Shown in pieces: positions 33,157 to 42,078 of a stretch of DNA of 64,000 bases. Positions within the stretch are counted from its first letter, which is position 1, and each line of letters opens with the position of its first letter. The notes under the pieces were generated by a model, which was not told where the DNA came from, did not search any database, and worked only from the letters and a program-made list of their open reading frames with translations. Made by a program: the position numbers and the translations under genes. This stretch comes from Kocuria salsicia (GTDB lineage Bacteria; Actinomycetota; Actinomycetes; Actinomycetales; Micrococcaceae). The stretch spans positions 1-64,000 of the forward strand of contig NZ_VELE01000010.1 in NCBI RefSeq assembly GCF_007681555.1, read 5' to 3'.

Positions 33157-33762
33157 GTGTACGAAGGACCGGTTCAAGACCTGATCGACGAGCTGGGCAG
33201 GCTGCCCGGCGTGGGCCCGAAGTCCGCCCAGCGCATCGCGTTCCACCTGCTGGACGCGGACAAGGATGAGGTCCAGCAGCTCGTGGACGCAATCACCACG
33301 GTGAAGACCTCCGTGTCCTTCTGCGTGATCTGCGGCAACGTCACCGAGCAGGAGGAGTGCGCCATCTGTCGTGACGCCCGCCGGGACCGCAGTGTGATCT
33401 GCGTGGTCGAGGAGTCCAAGGACGTCATGGCCATCGAACGCACCCGCAGCTTCCGGGGCCTCTACCACGTGCTCGGCGGTGCCATCTCCCCGCTGCAGGG
33501 CGTGGGCCCGGACCAGTTGCGCATCCGTGAGCTGATGACCCGCCTGTCGGACGAGACCGTGCAGGAGATCGTCCTGGCCACGGACCCCAACCTGGAGGGT
33601 GAGGCGACCGCCACCTACCTGTCCCGGCTGCTGAAGACCCTCGGCATTCGCGTGACCCGCCTGGCGTCCGGACTGCCCGTGGGCGGTGACCTCGAGTACG
33701 CGGACGAGGTCACGCTGGGCCGCGCGTTCGAGGGAAGAACGGTGGTCTCCGAGGCCGGCTGA
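33157..33762 (+). CDS. recR: Recombination mediator RecR
   Basis: 201 residues. The helix-hairpin-helix is [20 protein letters not shown], the C4 zinc finger is [16 protein letters not shown], and the Toprim domain carries [12 protein letters not shown] and [12 protein letters not shown]; the C-terminal Walker-like region ends the protein. It acts with RecO and RecF to load RecA at gaps. The dnaX-recR neighbourhood is widespread in bacteria. Starts at GTG behind GAAGGAGCAGG. Confidence 0.96.
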   Translation: MYEGPVQDLIDELGRLPGVGPKSAQRIAFHLLDADKDEVQQLVDAITTVKTSVSFCVICGNVTEQEECAICRDARRDRSVICVVEESKDVMAIERTRSFRGLYHVLGGAISPLQGVGPDQLRIRELMTRLSDETVQEIVLATDPNLEGEATATYLSRLLKTLGIRVTRLASGLPVGGDLEYADEVTLGRAFEGRTVVSEAG

Positions 33763-33913
33763 CACGCGGCGTCGGGCCCGGAAGTCACCGCCGACGTGTG
33801 TGACCTGCGCCGTCCCACCGGCTCGGGGCCGCGGCGGGTGAGCCGATAGCATGGGCACTGATCCCCGTCACCACCCGCCCGTCGGGATGCGTGCCTGCCC
33901 GTGAGAGGAATGC

Positions 33914-35200
33914 ATGAGCCTCATTGTCCAGAAGTACGGCGGTTCGTCCGTCGCCGATGCCGACGGCGTGCGTCGGGTCGCCCGGCGGGTCGCCGAGACC
34001 CGGAACGCCGGACACCAGGTGGTGGTGGTGGTCTCCGCCATGGGCGACACCACGGACGACCTGCTGGACCTCGCCAACGAGGTCGCCCGCAAGCCACCGG
34101 CCCGCGAGTTGGACATGCTGCTGACCTCCGGGGAGCGGATCTCCATGGCGCTGCTGGCCATGGCCATCTCGGCCCTGGGCGTTCCCGCGCAGTCGTTCAC
34201 CGGCTCCCAGGCCGGGATGATCACGGACGGCGCCCACGGTGCCGCGAAGCTCGTGGAGGTCAGCCCGCTGCGCGTGAGCGAGGCGCTCGAGGCCGGCAAC
34301 GTGGCCATCATCGCCGGCTTCCAGGGCATGAACCGCACCTCCAAGGACATCACCACGCTCGGCCGTGGCGGTTCGGACACCACCGCCGTGGCTCTGGCCG
34401 CCGCGCTGGACGCGGACGTGTGCGAGATCTACTCGGACGTGGACGGGGTCTACTCCGCGGACCCGCGCATCGTGCCCTCCGCCAGGAAGCTGGACCAGGT
34501 CTCCTCCGAGGAGATGCTCGAGCTCGCGGCCAACGGCGCCAAGATCCTGCACCTGCGCTGCGTGGAGTACGCCCGCCGTTTCGGCGTGCGGCTGCACGTC
34601 CGCTCGTCCTTCACCCACAACCAGGGCACCTGGGTGATTCCCAGCCCCGATGAGATGCCCACGCCCCAGAAGGAGATTCCCTTGGAACAGCCGTTGATCG
34701 CCGGTCTCGCGCATGATCGCAGCCAGGCCAAGATCACGATCGTCGGAGCGCCGGATCACCCGGGCATCGCCTCCCGGATCTTCCGCCTGCTGGCGGACTC
34801 CAAGGTCAACGTGGACATGATCGTGCAGAACGTCTCCACGGGCGAGCACCCCCTCACGGACGTGTCCTTCACCCTGGACGAGTCCCAGGGTGAGCTGGCC
34901 ATGAACCTGCTGCGCGCCGCCGAGGAGAAGATCGGCTACACCCGCCTGGACTACAACAGCGAGGTGGGCAAGCTCTCCCTGGTGGGCGCGGGCATGAAGA
35001 CCAACACGGGCGTGGCGTTCACGTTCTTCGAGGCCCTGGCGGACGCGAACGTCAACGTGGACATGATCTCCACCTCCGAGGTGCGCATCTCGATCGTCAC
35101 CGGCGTGGACAGGCTCGACGACGCCGTGCGAGCCGTCCACACCGCCTTCGGCCTGGACTCGGACGAGACCGCCACGGTCTACGGCGGCACGGGACGCTGA
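33914..35200 (+). CDS. lysC: Aspartate kinase
   Basis: A 428-residue enzyme phosphorylating aspartate, the first step to lysine, threonine, methionine and diaminopimelate. The kinase domain has [44 protein letters not shown] and [15 protein letters not shown]. Two ACT domains (from about residue 265) follow for feedback control. In Corynebacterium lysC a separate beta subunit starts inside the gene just before the ACT domains; here ATG codons near 34655 could do the same. It lies behind GAGAGGA. No asd follows directly, unlike in many relatives. Confidence 0.95.
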   Translation: MSLIVQKYGGSSVADADGVRRVARRVAETRNAGHQVVVVVSAMGDTTDDLLDLANEVARKPPARELDMLLTSGERISMALLAMAISALGVPAQSFTGSQAGMITDGAHGAAKLVEVSPLRVSEALEAGNVAIIAGFQGMNRTSKDITTLGRGGSDTTAVALAAALDADVCEIYSDVDGVYSADPRIVPSARKLDQVSSEEMLELAANGAKILHLRCVEYARRFGVRLHVRSSFTHNQGTWVIPSPDEMPTPQKEIPLEQPLIAGLAHDRSQAKITIVGAPDHPGIASRIFRLLADSKVNVDMIVQNVSTGEHPLTDVSFTLDESQGELAMNLLRAAEEKIGYTRLDYNSEVGKLSLVGAGMKTNTGVAFTFFEALADANVNVDMISTSEVRISIVTGVDRLDDAVRAVHTAFGLDSDETATVYGGTGR

Positions 35201-35215
35201 CCCGGGCTTCCACCC

Positions 35216-35851
35216 ATGGCCTCTGACACCTCCGACCGCGCGACCTCCGGCATCCCCGAGAGCACGGGCGCCCCTGGCACCTCGGGGTCCGAGGCCGTTC
35301 GAGAACCCGATGGCGCCCCGGTGCCCGTGGCCGCCGCGGAGCTGCACCCCACGCAGGGGCACGACGCCGCCCGGGCACCTGACGCATGCCCAGAACCGGC
35401 GCAGGGCGCCGTCGAGGACCCGCTGGCCCTGGCCAACCAGCTGTGCTTCTCGCTGTCGGTGGCCTCGCGCACGGTGGTGCAGAGCTACCGCCCGGTCCTG
35501 GAACCGCTGGGGCTCACGCACCCCCAGTACCTGGTGATGCTCGCGCTGTGGGGCTCCGCCCCGCGCACGGTGAAGGACCTCGCGGAGCAGCTGAACCAGG
35601 ACTCCGCCACCATCTCGCCGCTGCTCAAACGGCTCGAGGCCCGGGGGTACGTGACGCGCGAGCGCGATCCCCACAACGAGCGCGCACTGGCCGTTGCCCT
35701 CACCCCGGAGGGCACGGCCCTGCGGGAGCGGGCACGGGAGGTCCCGCTGCGCATGATGCAGCGGCTGAACATCGGCCCGGACCAGGTGCACGCCCTCAAC
35801 GAGCAGATGCACCGGCTCATCACCAGCGCCCGGGACCTCGGCGATGCCTGA
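35216..35851 (+). CDS. MarR-family transcriptional regulator
   Basis: 211 residues. After an unusually long disordered N-terminus (about 65 residues), a standard MarR winged helix is seen: VVQSYRPVLEPLGLTHPQYLVMLALWG, TVKDLAEQLNQDSATISPLLKRLEARGYVTRERDPHNERALAVALTPEG. The TVKDLAEQLNQDSATISPLLKRLE stretch is the OhrR/MarR type, but the N-terminal peroxide-sensing Cys of OhrR is not at the usual place (there is one Cys in NQLCFSLSVASR, worth comparing). Its stop overlaps the next gene by 8 bases, so it heads a three-gene operon. Confidence 0.88.
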   Translation: MASDTSDRATSGIPESTGAPGTSGSEAVREPDGAPVPVAAAELHPTQGHDAARAPDACPEPAQGAVEDPLALANQLCFSLSVASRTVVQSYRPVLEPLGLTHPQYLVMLALWGSAPRTVKDLAEQLNQDSATISPLLKRLEARGYVTRERDPHNERALAVALTPEGTALRERAREVPLRMMQRLNIGPDQVHALNEQMHRLITSARDLGDA

Positions 35852-36782
35852 GCCCACCTCAGGCGCAGCCAACCTGCTCACGTGCATGCCCCGCGAGGAG
35901 TGGACCCGCCGTGCAGAGGCGCACGAGGCGCGCGTGAGGCCGTGGACCCAGCCCTTCCTGGACCGGCGGTTCCGCGGGGAGAAGCACCCGGTGGAGGACT
36001 TCCTCTTCACCTACTACACACTCTCCCCCGGCCAGTTCACGCGCTGGCACCCGGGCCCCGGGGTGGTCCTCCTGGACGCCCCGGAGCGCGAGGAGTGGAC
36101 GTTCTACCGTGCCGCCACGTCCGCGGAGCTGACGGCGGCGGGCGCGCCCGAGGGCGCGAGCGGCGTCGTCGTGGCGGCCGAGGCCTTCCTCGCCAAGCGC
36201 GAGACGGCGGTGCGGTTCACCCGCGAGCTGCTCGGCAGAACAGCAGCCAACCCCGCGACCTTCGACTGCTTCGGGCTGCACGAGTGGGCCATGGCGTACC
36301 GGGCCGAGAGCAACGGGGTGCGCCACGAGGACGCACCCCTGCGGCTGGGAGCCGAGGGCACGGACGAGGTGGTGGAGACCCACAGGATCCGCTGCTCCCA
36401 CTACGACGCGTTCCGCTTCTTCCAGCCGCAGGCGGTGGAGCGCAACCAGCTGCAGCCCACCCGCGAGACGCAGCGCAGGATGGAGCAGCCCGGCTGCCTG
36501 CACGCCACCATGGACCTCTACAAGTGGGCGTACAAGCTGCTGCCGGTCGTGGACTCGGACCTGCTGGCCGACTGCTTCGAGCTCGCGTGGGACGTCCGCG
36601 CCACGGACATGGCGGCCTCCCCCTACGACCTCCAGGACTGGGACGTGGAGCCCGTGCGCATCGAGACCCCGGAGGGCAAGGCGGAGTACGTGCGCCGACA
36701 GCGGGCCTTCGCCGCGCGCGGTGCCGCCCTGCGCCCCCGGCTGGTGGCCGCCACGGACCGGCTGCTGGCGGTCGCGGCGTGA
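35844..36782 (+). CDS. Conserved protein of the actinobacterial '3-methyladenine DNA glycosylase' group
   Basis: 312 residues. It resembles a group often labelled 3-methyladenine DNA glycosylase in actinobacteria, but I see no helix-hairpin-helix or AAG/TagI fingerprint to support that activity. Conserved-looking polar clusters are EKHPVEDFLFTYY, RWHPGPGVVL, FGLHEWAMAYR, HYDAFRFF, ERNQLQPTRETQ, EQPGCLHATMDLYKW, and DCFELAWDVRATDMAASPYDL. The many His/Glu/Asp/Cys look like a metal or substrate pocket. It is coupled upstream to MarR and downstream (GTGA) to a Rieske protein, which suggests a redox role. Function unproven. Confidence 0.7.
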   Translation: MPEPTSGAANLLTCMPREEWTRRAEAHEARVRPWTQPFLDRRFRGEKHPVEDFLFTYYTLSPGQFTRWHPGPGVVLLDAPEREEWTFYRAATSAELTAAGAPEGASGVVVAAEAFLAKRETAVRFTRELLGRTAANPATFDCFGLHEWAMAYRAESNGVRHEDAPLRLGAEGTDEVVETHRIRCSHYDAFRFFQPQAVERNQLQPTRETQRRMEQPGCLHATMDLYKWAYKLLPVVDSDLLADCFELAWDVRATDMAASPYDLQDWDVEPVRIETPEGKAEYVRRQRAFAARGAALRPRLVAATDRLLAVAA

Positions 36783-37138
36783 GCTGGCACGAGGTTCCCG
36801 ACGCCGCCGCGGTCGCCCGGGCGCTCGCGGAACCGCTCAGCGCGGTGCCGGTGCGCGTGGCCGGGCGGGCGCTGGTGCTCACCAGGGACGGAGCCGGGCA
36901 GCTGCGCGCCCTCGCGAACGAGTGCCCCCACCAGGGCGCCACGGTGTGCCGGAGCCCGAGCTCCGGGGCGGACCATCTGGAGTGCCCCAACCACTTCTGG
37001 GTCTTCGACCTCGCGGGGACGTTCGAGGGTTCGCGTCTGGCACTGGATGCCGGACGCACCGCACCTCCGGACCCTGCCAAGAACCTCGCGGAGCGCCCGT
37101 GCCGGGAGGTCGCCGGCGTCGTCGAGGTGCGGCTGTGA
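36779..37138 (+). CDS. Rieske-type [2Fe-2S] protein
   Basis: 119 residues forming a single Rieske domain. The cluster ligands are in C-P-H-Q-G-A-T-V-C and C-P-N-H-F-W-V-F-D (one Cys and one His in each), as in ferredoxin components of oxygenases and nitrite-reductase small subunits. No transmembrane helix or signal is present. GTG 36779 overlaps the upstream stop. It is expected to pass electrons to an oxidase, and the only candidate in its operon is the upstream protein. Confidence 0.87.
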   Translation: MSWHEVPDAAAVARALAEPLSAVPVRVAGRALVLTRDGAGQLRALANECPHQGATVCRSPSSGADHLECPNHFWVFDLAGTFEGSRLALDAGRTAPPDPAKNLAERPCREVAGVVEVRL

Positions 37139-37186
37139 GTCCCGAAGCACAGCCGTGAGCGTCGAGGTGGCTGCGGGTCCGTCGCG

Positions 37187-37843
37187 TCAGGCCAGGTGCA
37201 CGTAGCGGTGCTCGGGGCGTCCCCGGCTGCCGTAGCGCAGCTCCAGGCGCAGCGCCCCGCGCTGGACCATGGCCGAGAGGTAGCGCTGAGCCGTGGCCCG
37301 GGAGATCCCCACGGCCCGGGCCACGTCCATCACCGTGACCTCACCGCCCTCCACCACGGCGGCCAGCACCGAGCTCTCCGTGGCGGACGCGCTCGGCCCT
37401 GAGGACGTCTCCTCCGCACCCGTCACCGCGCGCCGGGCCCGGTCGATCGCCGCCTGGTCCAGGGGCCCGGGAGCGTCCAGCTGGCGACGGTAGCGGGCGT
37501 AGCCGCGCAGCCTGGACTGCAGCGCCTCCGGCTCAAAGGGCTTGAGCAGGTAGGCGAGCGCCCCGCGCCGGAACGCCGCCGTGACGGTGGCACGCTCAGA
37601 CGCGGCCGAGAGCACGAAGGCGTCCACGTCCACGGCGCGCAGCACGTCCAGCCCGGAGCCCTGGGGGAAGTACATGTCCACGAGCATGAGGTCCGGTGAC
37701 GTCTCGGCCACCGCCCTGCTCACGGCCCGCAGGTCGTGCACCGGCGGCAGCGCCGTGAACCCCGGGACGGCGTCCACGTAGCCCACGTGCAGCGCGGCCA
37801 CGTGGAAGTCGTCGTCGATCACCAGCACCCTGAAGTCGCTCAT
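37187..37843 (-). CDS. CitB/DcuR-type response regulator
   Basis: 218 residues. The receiver domain has acidic D10-D11-D12 and phosphoacceptor Asp56 (LMLVDMYFP), then Thr/Ser and Lys in LLKPFEPEALQSRL. The C-terminal helix-turn-helix (VTVMDVARAVGISRATAQRYLSAMVQRGAL) is of the CitB/DcuR kind. It overlaps the kinase gene by 4 bases. It probably activates the divergent citrate transporter. Confidence 0.9.
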   Translation of the reverse strand: MSDFRVLVIDDDFHVAALHVGYVDAVPGFTALPPVHDLRAVSRAVAETSPDLMLVDMYFPQGSGLDVLRAVDVDAFVLSAASERATVTAAFRRGALAYLLKPFEPEALQSRLRGYARYRRQLDAPGPLDQAAIDRARRAVTGAEETSSGPSASATESSVLAAVVEGGEVTVMDVARAVGISRATAQRYLSAMVQRGALRLELRYGSRGRPEHRYVHLA

Positions 37844-39567
37844 GAGTCCCCCTGCTCCGTGTCCGTTCCCACTGCCAGCACGCCCGGCAGCCGCGCGACG
37901 AAGACCGCGCCCTGCCCCTCCTCCGCCCCGCCGGGGTCCGCGAGCCACACGTCCCCGCCCATCGTGCGGGCCAGCCGCCGGGAGAGGCTGAGCCCCACCC
38001 CGTGGCCGTGGGCGTCCAGGCCCGGTTCGGCGCGGGTGCTGACCCCGGAGGCGAAGATGTCCAGCCCGAGTGCCACGCCCGCGCCGGAGTCCGCCACCGC
38101 GAGGTGGAGCGTGGAGCCCTCCCCGATGAGGTCCACCTCCACCCAGCGCCCGCTGTCCCCGGCCGCCGCCGAAACGGCGGGCCCCTCGGGCGCCTCGATG
38201 ACCGCTGTCAGAGCGTTGTCGATCAGGTTGCCCAGGATCGCCGTCACGTCCTGCGCCTCCACGAGCTGGCCCTCCAGCACCGTCTCCGGCCCCACCCGCA
38301 GGTCGACGCCGCGCTCGTGGGACTGGACCCCCTTGGCGCCGATGAACGCGCGCAGGAACGGGTCCGTCACGGCGGAGATGTTCGCAACGGGATCCCGTAC
38401 GGGCCCGGAGGCCATGATCTGCGCGACGTAGGTCCGGGCGTGCTCGTTCTCCCCGTTGGCGAGCAGCCCGGAGATGGTGTGCAGCCGGTTGGCGAACTCG
38501 TGGCGCTGGGCGCGCAGGGCATCGGTGATCGCGCGCATGGCGGAGAGCCGGCTGCGCAGGTCCTCCACGGCGGTGAGGTCCCGCAGCAGCACCACCTGGC
38601 CGAGGTCCACGCCGTCCCGGTGCACGCCCTGCACCTGGGCGCGGATGGAGCGGTGGGAGGTGTCCAGGCGGATGATCGACGCCTCGGCACCCTCCCCGGA
38701 ACGCTGCCCGGTGATGGCCTGGGTGAGGGCGTCGTCGAATCCTGCCTGCGTGTACGGCCTGCCCACCACGTCCGCGGCCTCGGAGCGCCGTGGGAGGTCG
38801 AGCATCATGCGCGCCGCCTTGTTGCGAATGCTGATCCGCCCGTCCGGACCGATGCCGATCACGCCGTCCTCCACGCCGTAGAGCACCGCTTCCTGGTCCC
38901 GCACGAGCTGCGCCATCTCCTCCGGCTCGAGTCCCAGGGTGGTGCGGCGCAGCCACCGCACAAGCAGCGCCGCGGCGCCCGCGGCGAGCGCCATGGCGAG
39001 CACGGCGATGATCGCGATGGACACGGCCGCCTGGCGCACCTGCCCGGTCACGGCCGAGACGGGAACGCCCACGCTGACCTCACCGACCACGCGCTGGCCG
39101 TCCCGCACGGGCACCTTCGCGCGCACGGACTCGCCGAGCGTTCCGGCCTCGCGCGAGACGGACTCCCGCCCGCCCAGTGCGTCCGGGGACGTGCTGACCT
39201 CCTGGCCGAGCTCGGCGGTGTCCGGGTGGGAGAGACGCAGACCGTGGTCGTTGGTCACCACCACGAACAGCGCCCCGGTGCGCTGGCGCACCGCTTCCGC
39301 ACGCTGCTGCACGGGCCCGTCCGCGAGAGTCGCTGCGTCCAGGGAGGTGGCCCCGGAACTCTCCCGTGCGGCGTCGACGACGGCGGGGTCGGCGGCGAGT
39401 GTGCGCCCGATCCCCAGGGCCTCCCGCTCCGCCTGGTCGTACACCCGCTCCACGCTCAGCACGAGCACCGCGGCGAGACACAGCACGACGATTCCGGCCA
39501 CGATCCCGAACAGCACCACCAGCATGCGGGTGGTGAACGTTCCCGCGGGGGTGCGTCCGGTGGTCAT
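37840..39567 (-). CDS. CitA/DcuS-type sensor histidine kinase
   Basis: 575 residues. Helix 1 (about 15-38), an extracytoplasmic PAS-like sensor (38-175), helix 2 (about 178-200), a cytoplasmic PAS (215-320), then a short dimerisation helix with His356 in QRHEFANRLHTISGL, the DcuS/CitA form, and an ATP-binding domain with NLIDNALTA and DSGAGVAL. It likely senses citrate or another carboxylate outside the cell. Coupled to the response regulator. Confidence 0.9.
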   Translation of the reverse strand: MTTGRTPAGTFTTRMLVVLFGIVAGIVVLCLAAVLVLSVERVYDQAEREALGIGRTLAADPAVVDAARESSGATSLDAATLADGPVQQRAEAVRQRTGALFVVVTNDHGLRLSHPDTAELGQEVSTSPDALGGRESVSREAGTLGESVRAKVPVRDGQRVVGEVSVGVPVSAVTGQVRQAAVSIAIIAVLAMALAAGAAALLVRWLRRTTLGLEPEEMAQLVRDQEAVLYGVEDGVIGIGPDGRISIRNKAARMMLDLPRRSEAADVVGRPYTQAGFDDALTQAITGQRSGEGAEASIIRLDTSHRSIRAQVQGVHRDGVDLGQVVLLRDLTAVEDLRSRLSAMRAITDALRAQRHEFANRLHTISGLLANGENEHARTYVAQIMASGPVRDPVANISAVTDPFLRAFIGAKGVQSHERGVDLRVGPETVLEGQLVEAQDVTAILGNLIDNALTAVIEAPEGPAVSAAAGDSGRWVEVDLIGEGSTLHLAVADSGAGVALGLDIFASGVSTRAEPGLDAHGHGVGLSLSRRLARTMGGDVWLADPGGAEEGQGAVFVARLPGVLAVGTDTEQGDS

Positions 39568-39754
39568 GGGGTCATCCTAGGTCTCGGAACACCTCCTGAG
39601 CACAATGCGCACAAACAGCGCAACGAGCGCATTCAGCGGCAATGAGCACAACGGCTCCCACGAGCCCTCCCGCCCCTAGCGTGTGATGCAGCACACGCCA
39701 TCTTTGGCTCCGGCCCACACGCCGTCGTCCACCCACACTCCCCAGGAGACGCCC

Positions 39755-41128
39755 ATGCTCGTCGTACTCGGGTTCCTGATGATCGCCACCTTCATGGGGC
39801 TCATCATGAGCAAACGCCTCACACCCCTGCTCGCCCTAATCATCGTCCCCACGGTGTTCGGCCTCTTCACGGGCGCGGGTTTGGGCCTCGGCGACATGGT
39901 CATGGACTCGGTCAAGGACATGTCCTCCACCGCCGCCCTGCTGATGTTCGCGATCATCTACTTCGGGCTGATGATCGACGTGGGACTCTTCGACAAGCTC
40001 GTGAACCTGATCGTGCGCGCCACCGGCCACGACCCCGCCAAGGTGGTGGTGGGAACCATGATCCTCACGGCCCTGGTCTCACTGGACGGGGACGGCTCCA
40101 CCACCTACATCGTGGTCACCGCGGCCATGCTGCCGGTCTACCAGCGCCTGGGCCTGAGTCCCGTGGTGCTCACGTGCGTGGCCGGCCTGACCAACGGCGC
40201 GCTGAACATCGTCCCGTGGGGCGGACCCACCGCGCGCGCCTCGGCCGCCCTGAAGGTCGAGGCCACGGACATCTTCCTGCCCATGCTCCCCTCCCTCGGC
40301 GCGGGTCTCGTGGTCATCTTCGTCTTCGCCGTGATGCTCGGGCGCTCCGAACGACGCCGCCTGGCCGTGGCCGACCCCGCCCGCTGGGGCGCCGGTACCA
40401 CCGTGGGCGCGGGCTCCGGCAGCGCGGGTACCGCGGTTGCCACAGGCTCACCCGCGCCCGTGAACATGGGCCTCACCGACACCGCCCTGGACCCGAATCG
40501 CGAGTCCCTGCGTCCCAAGCTGTTCTGGTTCAACCTGGTGCTCACCGTGGCCATCATGGTCCTGCTCGTGGTGGACGTGGTCCCCCTGCCCTACCTGTTC
40601 ATGGTGGGCAGCGCGATCGCCCTGCTGGTGAACTTTCCCAGGATGACGGACCAGGCCAAGATGGTGGTCTCCCACTCCTCCTCGATCATCGCCGTGGTCT
40701 CCATGGTGATGGCCGCCGCTGTCCTCACCGGCATCCTCTCCGGCACCGGCATGGTGGACGCCATGTCCCAGTGGCTCGTGGCCGTGATCCCCTCCAGCAT
40801 GGGTCCGTACATGGCCGTGCTGACCGGGCTCATCAGCATCCCGGCCACGTTCTTCATGAGCAATGACGCCTTTTACTTCGGCGTCCTGCCGGTGCTCACG
40901 GAGACCGGCGCGCACTACGGGATCCCCGCCGTGGACATGGCCCGCGCCTCCATCACGGGCCAGCCCGTGCACATGCAGTCCCCGCTGGTCCCCGCGATCC
41001 TGCTGCTCGTCTCCCTGGCGGGCGTGCAGCTGGGCGACCACCACAAGAAGGTGCTCTGGCGCGCCCTGGTGGTCTCGCTGGTCATGCTCGTGGTGGGCGT
41101 CCTGGTGGGCGCGGTGGCCATCGGCTGA
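39755..41128 (+). CDS. CitMHS-family citrate transporter
   Basis: A 457-residue polytopic protein that imports metal-citrate complexes with protons. It has the family features LDGDGSTTYIVVTAAMLPVY, NGALNIVPWGGPTARA, SSMGPYMAVLTGLISIPATFFMSNDAFYFGVLPVL and an extended C-terminal helix set. AGGAG at 39744-39748 fits ATG 39755. It is divergent from the CitAB-like system; the 187-base gap carries repeated GCGCA/GCGCATT motifs (39606-39635) that may bind the regulator. Confidence 0.92.
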   Translation: MLVVLGFLMIATFMGLIMSKRLTPLLALIIVPTVFGLFTGAGLGLGDMVMDSVKDMSSTAALLMFAIIYFGLMIDVGLFDKLVNLIVRATGHDPAKVVVGTMILTALVSLDGDGSTTYIVVTAAMLPVYQRLGLSPVVLTCVAGLTNGALNIVPWGGPTARASAALKVEATDIFLPMLPSLGAGLVVIFVFAVMLGRSERRRLAVADPARWGAGTTVGAGSGSAGTAVATGSPAPVNMGLTDTALDPNRESLRPKLFWFNLVLTVAIMVLLVVDVVPLPYLFMVGSAIALLVNFPRMTDQAKMVVSHSSSIIAVVSMVMAAAVLTGILSGTGMVDAMSQWLVAVIPSSMGPYMAVLTGLISIPATFFMSNDAFYFGVLPVLTETGAHYGIPAVDMARASITGQPVHMQSPLVPAILLLVSLAGVQLGDHHKKVLWRALVVSLVMLVVGVLVGAVAIG

Positions 41129-41216
41129 CGACGTCGCACCACCCTCGGCCAGCGGGTCCACCTCCACGGGGTGGGCCCGTTCTCCGTGCCGGAGGGTGCC
41201 GGTAGATTTGCCCATC

Positions 41217-41984
41217 ATGAGCCCCGCCACTCCTTCCGCCCGACGTCGCGACACGGCTCGCGCCGCCGGTTCCGCGGCACCCGGCTCCTCGCCCGGCACC
41301 TCGCGGCGGGGCTCTGAGGACGCAGCCTCCTCCCGCGCGGCCGCGCGCACGGAGCCACGCCTGGCCCTGTGCCGACCGCGCACCGTCGAGACCTTCTGCG
41401 GGGACGTGTACGCCGAGGAGAGCCTGGAGGGCCTCATGATCCGCGCCGCCGCATGGGCGGACCGCGACCTCCACGGCCTCACCCTGCTGGACTGCACCCT
41501 GCAGGGTGCAGAGCTGGACGGCGCGAACCTCAAGGGCGCACGGATCCACGACACCGAACTGGCAGAGATCAGCGAGCCCTCCCTCGCCGCGCCGGAGTCC
41601 TCGTGGTGCACCGCGTCGGTGCGGGACTCGCGGATCGGGGCGGCGGTGCTGCACGGCGGCGACTGGCGCTCGGTGCTCGTCACCGGGTGCAAGATCGACT
41701 TCCTCAACCTGCGGGACACCACGCTGCAGGACGTGGTCTTCGAGAACTGCTCGTTCCGGGACGTGGACCTCGTCAACGCCCGCGCCACCCGCGTGGCCTT
41801 CCGCGACTGCCGCGCCGAGACGCTGGACGTGCGCTTCGCCCAGTTCGACGCCGTGGACCTGCGCGGGCTGGAGTTCACCCGCGTGGACGGGCTCGCCGCG
41901 CTGCGCGGCACGGTGCTCGACGAGCAGCAGCTCATGGCACTGGCCCCGGTGCTCGCCCGGCACCTGGGCATCGACGTCCGCTGA
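41217..41984 (+). CDS. Pentapeptide-repeat protein
   Basis: 255 residues. After a 60-residue basic, Ala/Ser-rich tail comes a right-handed quadrilateral beta-helix read from repeats of the form A(D/N)LXX: LHGLTLLDCTLQGAELDGANLKGARIHDTEL, then ITGCKIDFLNLRD-type turns to LDVRFAQFDAVDLRGLEF. Such proteins can mimic DNA and protect gyrase (Qnr/MfpA-like), but most are uncharacterised. It has no clear ribosome-binding site and precedes the siderophore operon by 94 bases in the same direction. Confidence 0.87.
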   Translation: MSPATPSARRRDTARAAGSAAPGSSPGTSRRGSEDAASSRAAARTEPRLALCRPRTVETFCGDVYAEESLEGLMIRAAAWADRDLHGLTLLDCTLQGAELDGANLKGARIHDTELAEISEPSLAAPESSWCTASVRDSRIGAAVLHGGDWRSVLVTGCKIDFLNLRDTTLQDVVFENCSFRDVDLVNARATRVAFRDCRAETLDVRFAQFDAVDLRGLEFTRVDGLAALRGTVLDEQQLMALAPVLARHLGIDVR

Positions 41985-42055
41985 CACCGTCGAAGCCGCC
42001 CCTGGGCAGTACAGAGCGGCTACCGTCATCCCCCTCACGGGCTTTGGCGCTTCAC

Positions 42056-42074
42056 TAAGGTATGCCTATCCTTG
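42056..42074 (+). promoter_or_regulatory. DtxR/IdeR-like iron box
   Basis: TAAGGTATGCCTATCCTTG, a near-palindrome matching the DtxR consensus at the AGG/CCT arms, ending 4 bases before the GTG of the first permease gene. With iron bound, DtxR would repress transcription. Confidence 0.7.
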
Positions 42075-42078
42075 CTGG

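Noticed and set aside
33785-36010. A 741-codon open frame on the minus strand
   Set aside because: Antisense to lysC and the MarR gene, with shadow composition and no motifs.
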